From assembly GCA_021826425.1 (NCBI GenBank), contig JAKAZY010000005.1, positions 1 through 34,276 on the forward strand: a stretch of 34,276 nucleotides of DNA, written 5' to 3'. A program made the position numbers and the translations under genes. Position 1 is the stretch's first letter. Each line of letters opens with the position of its first letter. This DNA is from Pseudomonadota bacterium. GTDB taxonomy: Bacteria; Pseudomonadota; Alphaproteobacteria; Acetobacterales; Acetobacteraceae. This document shows positions 29,239 to 34,276 of the stretch, one piece after another. The notes below the pieces were generated by a model that searched no databases, had not been told where the DNA came from, and worked only from the letters and a program-made list of their open reading frames with translations.

Positions 29239-30318
29239 TTGCCTAGCGATACCACAGGCCCGACAGCCGGTTCTTTTGCTAACACCTACCCGGTGAGCGG
29301 GGCCGCCAGCCAAGCCAACCGCAAGCTGGTCTCCAACTGGCTATTCCTGTTGGCGTTCATGATCTGGGTGATGGTTGGCATTGGCGGCTATACACGTGAT
29401 TCAGGCTCTGGCTTGTCGATCATGAAATGGGAGCCGATTATCGGCGTGCTGCCACCGCTCTCCCAGGACGCGTGGAACAAGGTGTTTGCGCTGTATAAGA
29501 CCATCCCGCAATACCATCTTGAGCATCAGGGCATGGACCTGGCCGGTTTCCAGAAGTTGTTCTGGCCAGAATATATCCACCGCCTCTGGGGGCGGCTGAT
29601 GGGGGCGGTACTGCTGCTGCCGCTGATTTTGTTCACGCTTACCGGGCGGATCGAGAAGCGGCTGATCCCCTGGCTGGTGTTGCTGTTCCTGCTCGGCGGG
29701 CTGCAAGGTTTTATTGGTTGGTTCATGGTCTCCTCGGGCTTCCGGGCGGACTCCATCGCGGTGGAAGGCTGGCGGCTTTCGTTACATTTCTTTGGCGCCA
29801 TGTTCCTGTTCGGCGCGGTGTTATGGACGGCTTTGGTAGTCCGCGCGCCGGAGCCCGTGCGGTATGAAGGCATGCGGGGCCTGCGTCGGCATACGCTGAT
29901 GGCCTTCCTGCTGCTGCTGCTGGCGATGTGGGGCGGCACCATGGTCTCGGGCATTCATGGCATCGCGGATTTTTCCATGGCCAAGAACATCGGAACTGGC
30001 GCGCCACCGCCCGGTTGGCCAATGAGCGGGCTGCTCAACAGCGCGGCAGCGATTATTTTCGGACATCAATTGCTGGCGGTGTTGGCGGCTGTGGCCATTC
30101 TGTCGCTCACCGTGCGGGCCCTGCGCGGTGAGGCCCCTGGCCCGGTGCGTGATGGCGCGTTGCTGGTGGGCGGGCTGGTTATTTTGCAATTCGTACTTGG
30201 CGTTACCGCTTTGGTTTCAGGCCGCATCGACATCGGCGTGGTGCACCAGATGAACGCGGTGCTGCTGCTGGGGGGCTTGCTGTTAATGCTCTACCGGCTG
30301 CGGGGTGCGGCGCGATGA
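29239..30318 (+). CDS. ctaA: Heme A synthase (COX15/CtaA), paralog 1 with E-x-x-H-R motif
   Basis: GGYTRDSGSGLSIMKWEPIIGVLPPLS...FQKLFWPEYIHRLWGRLMGA; later His residues in LSLHFFGA, FGHQLLA, VVHQMNAV. TTG start with GGAG upstream. Confidence 0.88.
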   Translation: MPSDTTGPTAGSFANTYPVSGAASQANRKLVSNWLFLLAFMIWVMVGIGGYTRDSGSGLSIMKWEPIIGVLPPLSQDAWNKVFALYKTIPQYHLEHQGMDLAGFQKLFWPEYIHRLWGRLMGAVLLLPLILFTLTGRIEKRLIPWLVLLFLLGGLQGFIGWFMVSSGFRADSIAVEGWRLSLHFFGAMFLFGAVLWTALVVRAPEPVRYEGMRGLRRHTLMAFLLLLLAMWGGTMVSGIHGIADFSMAKNIGTGAPPPGWPMSGLLNSAAAIIFGHQLLAVLAAVAILSLTVRALRGEAPGPVRDGALLVGGLVILQFVLGVTALVSGRIDIGVVHQMNAVLLLGGLLLMLYRLRGAAR

Positions 30319-30369
30319 TACTGAAGGCCGAGCTGGCGCGCGGGGATGGCGGGGCGGAGATGGTAAAGG

Positions 30370-30396
30370 TTCCGGCATCGCACAGCGATGCTGGAA
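30370..30396. other. Hairpin-forming inverted repeat at the junction of the two ctaA-like genes
   Basis: TTCCgGCATCGC-ACA-GCGATGCtGGAA, 12-bp stem with one mismatch. Confidence 0.55.
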
Positions 30397-30430
30397 AGCC
30401 ACCGGAGGGGGGCGCGCGCCGAATGAAAAG

Positions 30431-31477
30431 GTGAGGCAGGACCGCGCCGTTGGAAACTGGTTGCTGCTGCTGGCCGCCATGGTGTTTGGCATGGTGGTGG
30501 GGGGCGGCCATGCGCGGACCATCGGCGCCAGCTTTTCCATCCAGGTCTGGCGGCCGTTCACCGGCTTTATCCCGCCCATGAGCACGGCGGACTGGAACCA
30601 GCTTTACGGCTTGTTCCAGCACACGGCGCAATATCAGGCCCATCCGATCGGCATCGCGCAGTATAAAGCCTTGTTCTGGCCAATGTTTTTGGACCGTTGC
30701 TGGGGCAGGCTGATGGCCTGCGTGTTCCTTGTTCCCTTCGTGGTGTTTCTGCTGAAAGGCCGCATCCAGCGCAGATTGGCTTTGTGGCTCGGCTTCATCT
30801 TCCTGCTTGGCGCCGGGCAGGCGGCTTATGGCTGGTACATGGTGCAGACGGGCATGTATCCCGGTGTGCTTTCCCCGCCGCCGGAATGGGCGGCGCCGCA
30901 TCTGCTCTCCGCCATGTTGATTTTCGCGGCATTGCTTTGGACCGGCCTGAGCCTGCGCAACCCAGAGCCGGTGCGGATTGAGGGTGCTGCTACACTGCGC
31001 GGCTTTACCACCGCCACAATGGGGTTGGTCTGGCTGACCATGGGGTTTGGCGCGCTGGTCGCTACCTCCGGCGCGCTGAAAGTGTTCAACACCTTCCCGA
31101 CCATGGATGGCTCCTGGCTGCCGCCAGACATGTTCGGTCAAAACCCGGTTTGGATGAATTTCATCACCAACAAGGGTACGGTGCAGTTCTGCCACCGCCT
31201 GCTGGCGACCATCACCGCGTTAACGGCGTTGACCACCGCCGTGATGGGCCTGCGGATGAAGCTGCCGCCCGCCACGCGGGATTTATTTCTACTGTTGGGC
31301 GGGCTGGTGGCGTTGCAATATGTGCTCGGCATGGCGACACTCGTGCTGGGAAACAATGAGCTCGGCTTTGTGCATGAGCTGAATGCCGTGCTGCTGTTTG
31401 CCGCTGCCATTGGTGCCCACCATGGGTTGCGCGGCGCGGTGGCCGCCCCCGTTGGGGCGCTGGCGGCGGCGGAATAG
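30431..31477 (+). CDS. COX15/CtaA family protein, paralog 2 lacking E-x-x-H-R motif
   Basis: NWLLLLAAMVFGMVVGGGHARTIGASFSIQVWRPFTGFIPPMS...LFWPMFLDRCWGRLMA; C-half VFNTFPTMDGSWLPP...WMNFITNKGTVQFCHRLLA and FVHELNAV match COX15. Track start 30305 overlaps ctaA 1; GTG at 30431 is a plausible start. Confidence 0.82.
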   Translation: MRQDRAVGNWLLLLAAMVFGMVVGGGHARTIGASFSIQVWRPFTGFIPPMSTADWNQLYGLFQHTAQYQAHPIGIAQYKALFWPMFLDRCWGRLMACVFLVPFVVFLLKGRIQRRLALWLGFIFLLGAGQAAYGWYMVQTGMYPGVLSPPPEWAAPHLLSAMLIFAALLWTGLSLRNPEPVRIEGAATLRGFTTATMGLVWLTMGFGALVATSGALKVFNTFPTMDGSWLPPDMFGQNPVWMNFITNKGTVQFCHRLLATITALTALTTAVMGLRMKLPPATRDLFLLLGGLVALQYVLGMATLVLGNNELGFVHELNAVLLFAAAIGAHHGLRGAVAAPVGALAAAE

Positions 31478-31488
31478 GAGTTTGAGAG

Positions 31489-32925
31489 ATGAGTGACGCG
31501 CTGACCAAGGCGGACGAATTCTTCCACGGCCCGCAAGGGCTGGATCTGACGGACGCTGGCAGGCACATCGCCACCGCGCTCGACGGGGCGGATGACGGCG
31601 AGCTGTTTCTGGAATACCGGGAATCGGAATCCATCTCGCTGGACGATGGCCGCATCCGCGCCGCCAGTTTTGACACGCGAAGGGGCTTCGGCCTGCGCGC
31701 GGTGCTGGGCGAGGCGGCGTATTTCGCCCATGCCGGGGATATTTCAGCCGCCGCATTGGGCCGCGCGGCGGAGACGATCCGCGCCGCCAAGGCTATGGAG
31801 CATAGCGTGACATCGGGCGACCCCGCCCCGGCCAGCGCGCCGCTTTATGAGGGCGTGAACCCGCTGGGCGAGGCGCCGTTCGCGGACCGCGCGGCGCTGC
31901 TCAAACAGATCGACGATTTCGCCCGCGCGGCGGATAAGCGCGTGGTGCAGGTGATGGCCAGCATCGCGGGTGAGTGGCAGGTGATCGAGATTATTCGCGC
32001 CGGTGGAGCGCGTGTGGCGGATATCCGCCCGCTGGTGCGGATCAATGTGTCCGTGGTGCTGGAAGAGAACGGCAAGCGTGAATCCGGTAGCCATGGCGCT
32101 GGCGGGCGTTCGGGCTATGGCGCCTATGTGGACCCGGATTTCTGGCAGAACGCGGTGCGCGAGGCGATCCGCCAAGCGGAGGTGAATTTGCGCGCCGTGG
32201 CGGCCCCGGCGGGGGAGATGCCGGTGGTGCTCGGCTCTGGCTGGCCCGGCATTCTGCTGCATGAGGCGATTGGCCACGGGCTGGAGGGGGATTTCAACCG
32301 CAAGCAGACCTCCGCCTTCGCCGGGCTGCTGGGCAGCCGCATCGCCGCACCGGGTGTGACGGTGGTGGATGACGGCACCATCCCCAACCGCCGCGGCTCG
32401 CTGACCATCGACGATGAAGGCACGCCGACCAGCCGCACCGTGCTGATCGAGGATGGGATTCTGAAAGGCTTCATCCAGGACCGGCAGAATGCGCGGCTGA
32501 TGAATATGCGCGCCACCGGCAATGGGCGGCGCCAGAGCTACGCCCACGCGCCGATGCCGCGCATGACCAACACCATCATGCAAGGCGGGCAGGACAAGAA
32601 GGAGGACATGATCGCCTCCGTGAAGCGCGGGCTGTATGCGGTGAATTTCGGCGGCGGGCAGGTGGATATCACCTCCGGCAAATTCGTGTTTTCCGCTTCC
32701 GAGGCCTATCTGATCGAGGATGGCAAGGTGACGTCGCCGGTGAAGGGGGCGACGCTGATCGGCAACGGGCCGGATGCGTTGACCAAGGTGGAGATGATTG
32801 GGGATGATCCGGCGCTCGACCCGGGCATTGGTACCTGTGGCAAGAATGGCCAGGGCGTGCCGGTGGGTGTTGGTCAGCCGACGTTGAAGCTCTCCGGACT
32901 CACCATTGGCGGCACGGCGGCGTGA
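31489..32925 (+). CDS. tldD: TldD-family metalloprotease
   Basis: GWPGILLHEAIGHGLEGDFNRKQTSAFAGLLGSRIAAPGVTVVDDGTIPNRRGSLTIDDEGTPTSRTVLIEDGILKGFIQDRQNARLM; HExxxH motif. Confidence 0.95.
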   Translation: MSDALTKADEFFHGPQGLDLTDAGRHIATALDGADDGELFLEYRESESISLDDGRIRAASFDTRRGFGLRAVLGEAAYFAHAGDISAAALGRAAETIRAAKAMEHSVTSGDPAPASAPLYEGVNPLGEAPFADRAALLKQIDDFARAADKRVVQVMASIAGEWQVIEIIRAGGARVADIRPLVRINVSVVLEENGKRESGSHGAGGRSGYGAYVDPDFWQNAVREAIRQAEVNLRAVAAPAGEMPVVLGSGWPGILLHEAIGHGLEGDFNRKQTSAFAGLLGSRIAAPGVTVVDDGTIPNRRGSLTIDDEGTPTSRTVLIEDGILKGFIQDRQNARLMNMRATGNGRRQSYAHAPMPRMTNTIMQGGQDKKEDMIASVKRGLYAVNFGGGQVDITSGKFVFSASEAYLIEDGKVTSPVKGATLIGNGPDALTKVEMIGDDPALDPGIGTCGKNGQGVPVGVGQPTLKLSGLTIGGTAA

Positions 32926-33671
32926 CTCCTAAAAATTTCTGCGCCGCATTGGCGGTTTACCTGGCTTTTGCAGGTTGTGCCGCGGCGCAGGAGCTGACCA
33001 TTCCGCCGCCGGTCTGGCCATATTTGCCCGTGCACGCGGCTTCCGCCACAGGTTTTGTTCCTAAAGGATGGGCGCTTGAGGCTCAGGCGAGGGGGGATTT
33101 AAACGGCGATGGCGTGCCGGATTTGATGTTGGTTCTGCGCGATCAGTCACCGAAAAACATCATTCCTAACCCTGACGGGTTTGGCGATGACCCACTCGAT
33201 AGCAATCCGCGCATCCTGCTTGTGGCTCTGGGTGGTAAGGATGGGTACCGGCTGATTGCCGCCAATCATGATCTTATTACCCGGCACACAGACCCCGACA
33301 TGGAGGATCCGTTCGACGCCAATGGCGGGGTGCTGTTTAAAAACGGCGCATTCCAGATCGATGTGAGCAGCTTTTATGACGCAGGCTCCTGGCAGACGGA
33401 AGATGTGACCTTCACCTTCAGATATCGGCATGGGCAGGTTGTGCTGGTGGGGTATGACAGCACGACAGTCAGCCGTAATTCCGGCGAGATGGACGGCGTG
33501 AGCGCCGATTACCTCACAGGCCGGGTTAAAACGACAAAGGGTTGGATTAATAATAACGAAGAGACCGTCAGCTGGTCGCATCTGAAGCCGCACAGGCTGC
33601 TGCGGCTGCCAGGTCTTGGCGATGGCCTGCTGTTCGACCCGCTGGCGGAGCGGTTCGACGCGCCTTCCTGA
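32922..33671 (+). CDS. Secreted protein with DxNxDGxxD calcium-binding-like loop, unknown function
   Basis: Signal peptide (GTG)TPKNFCAALAVYLAFAGCAAAQE; ARGDLNGDGVPDLMLVLRD (FG-GAP/EF-like loop). 4-nt overlap with tldD. Confidence 0.8.
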   Translation: MTPKNFCAALAVYLAFAGCAAAQELTIPPPVWPYLPVHAASATGFVPKGWALEAQARGDLNGDGVPDLMLVLRDQSPKNIIPNPDGFGDDPLDSNPRILLVALGGKDGYRLIAANHDLITRHTDPDMEDPFDANGGVLFKNGAFQIDVSSFYDAGSWQTEDVTFTFRYRHGQVVLVGYDSTTVSRNSGEMDGVSADYLTGRVKTTKGWINNNEETVSWSHLKPHRLLRLPGLGDGLLFDPLAERFDAPS

Positions 33672-33690
33672 ACCGGCGCGGGAGGCCCGT

Positions 33691-33719
33691 AAAAAAGGGC
33701 CTTGCGGCCCTCTTTTTTA
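33691..33719. terminator. Bidirectional intrinsic terminator between convergent genes
   Basis: AAAAAAGGGCC-TTGC-GGCCCTCTTTTTT. Confidence 0.85.
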
Positions 33720-34268
33720 TTCAGACTTCAGATGCCCCAGCAGCTTCTCGATGGCGGTGGGTTTGTCCACCTGTTCCAGTGCGGCGTATTCAGCCGCCAG
33801 ACGGTCCAGGGCCGATTCGTAAATCTGCCGTTCGGAGAAGCTCTGGTCTGGCTGCCCGGCATTGCGGTGCAGGTCGCGCACAACTTCCGCGATGGCTGAG
33901 GGGTCGCCGGAATTGATCTTGGCCTCGTATTCTTGGGCGCGGCGGGACCACATGGTGCGCTTGATGCGCGCCCGGCCTTTGAGCACGGCCAGCACCTCAT
34001 CGAAGCTCTTTTTGGAGGTGAGCTTACGCAAACCGGCGGTGCGCGCCTTGGTGGTCGGCACGCGCAGGGTCATGCGGTTTTCATCGAAGGTGATGCAGAT
34101 GAGTTCCAGCTTATGGCCGGCAATCTCTTCCACTGCGATCTTGTCGACCTTGCCGACGCCATGGGTGGGGTACACCACATAGTCGCCCTCTTTGAAGATT
34201 TCCGCCTTGGCGGGGGCACGCGGCGGCGCCAGTGGGCGGATGGGTCCGGCGGGAATGCCGCCATGCAT
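33717..34268 (-). CDS. CarD-family transcriptional regulator (start close to window edge; may extend)
   Basis: FKEGDYVVYPTHGVGKVDKIAVEEIAGHKLELICITFDENRMTLRVPTTKARTAGLRKLTSKKSFDEVLAVLKGRARIKRTMWSRRAQEYEAKINSGD. Confidence 0.93.
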   Translation of the reverse strand: MHGGIPAGPIRPLAPPRAPAKAEIFKEGDYVVYPTHGVGKVDKIAVEEIAGHKLELICITFDENRMTLRVPTTKARTAGLRKLTSKKSFDEVLAVLKGRARIKRTMWSRRAQEYEAKINSGDPSAIAEVVRDLHRNAGQPDQSFSERQIYESALDRLAAEYAALEQVDKPTAIEKLLGHLKSE

Positions 34269-34276
34269 CACCGGGG

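Noticed and set aside
30203-31195. 330-aa minus-strand ORF antisense to ctaA-like genes
   Set aside because: Low-complexity H/Q/R/G-rich shadow ORF; the plus strand encodes TM proteins with COX15 similarity.
1-34276. CRISPR arrays, transposons, prophage, toxin-antitoxin or defence islands
   Set aside because: No regularly spaced repeats, transposase/integrase ORFs, or recognisable defence or toxin genes were seen on either strand.

Overview
This is a gene-dense, high-GC window that looks like an alphaproteobacterial core chromosome, probably Acetobacteraceae-like (inferred from gene content only). I see about 29 protein-coding genes and one tRNA-Gln(TTG). From left to right: EnvZ/OmpR-type two-component pair plus MarR regulator, ilvE, acyltransferase-3, a Hint-domain protein beside an AT-rich gap, a GT2-GtrA + GT39 envelope glycosylation pair, peroxiredoxin, YqgE/AlgH, rdgB, GDPD, secA, parvulin PPIase, argJ, a DUF6494-like protein, a cupin, a PQQ-repeat beta-propeller, a DUF4149-like membrane protein, ahcY, a PCu(A)C chaperone, folB, uvrC, pgi, tRNA-Gln, ispE, a TPR lipoprotein, apaG, folE, two tandem heme A synthase (COX15/CtaA) genes, tldD, a secreted protein and CarD. 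Two observations stand out. (1) The tandem CtaA paralogs show complementary motif loss. The first keeps the N-half E-x-x-H-R catalytic motif but has a divergent C-half loop. The second has M-x-x-D-R in place of E-x-x-H-R but keeps a canonical-looking C-half. This suggests a split or heteromeric heme A synthase, or a repurposed paralog. (2) A family of short palindromic intergenic elements with TTAGRG...CYCTAA-type ends sits at gene 3' ends. In three copies the element supplies the TAG stop codon of the adjacent gene, and two copies show a compensatory stem change. No CRISPR, phage, transposon or defence island was found. All statements come from reading the sequence and the ORF track; no searches were run.
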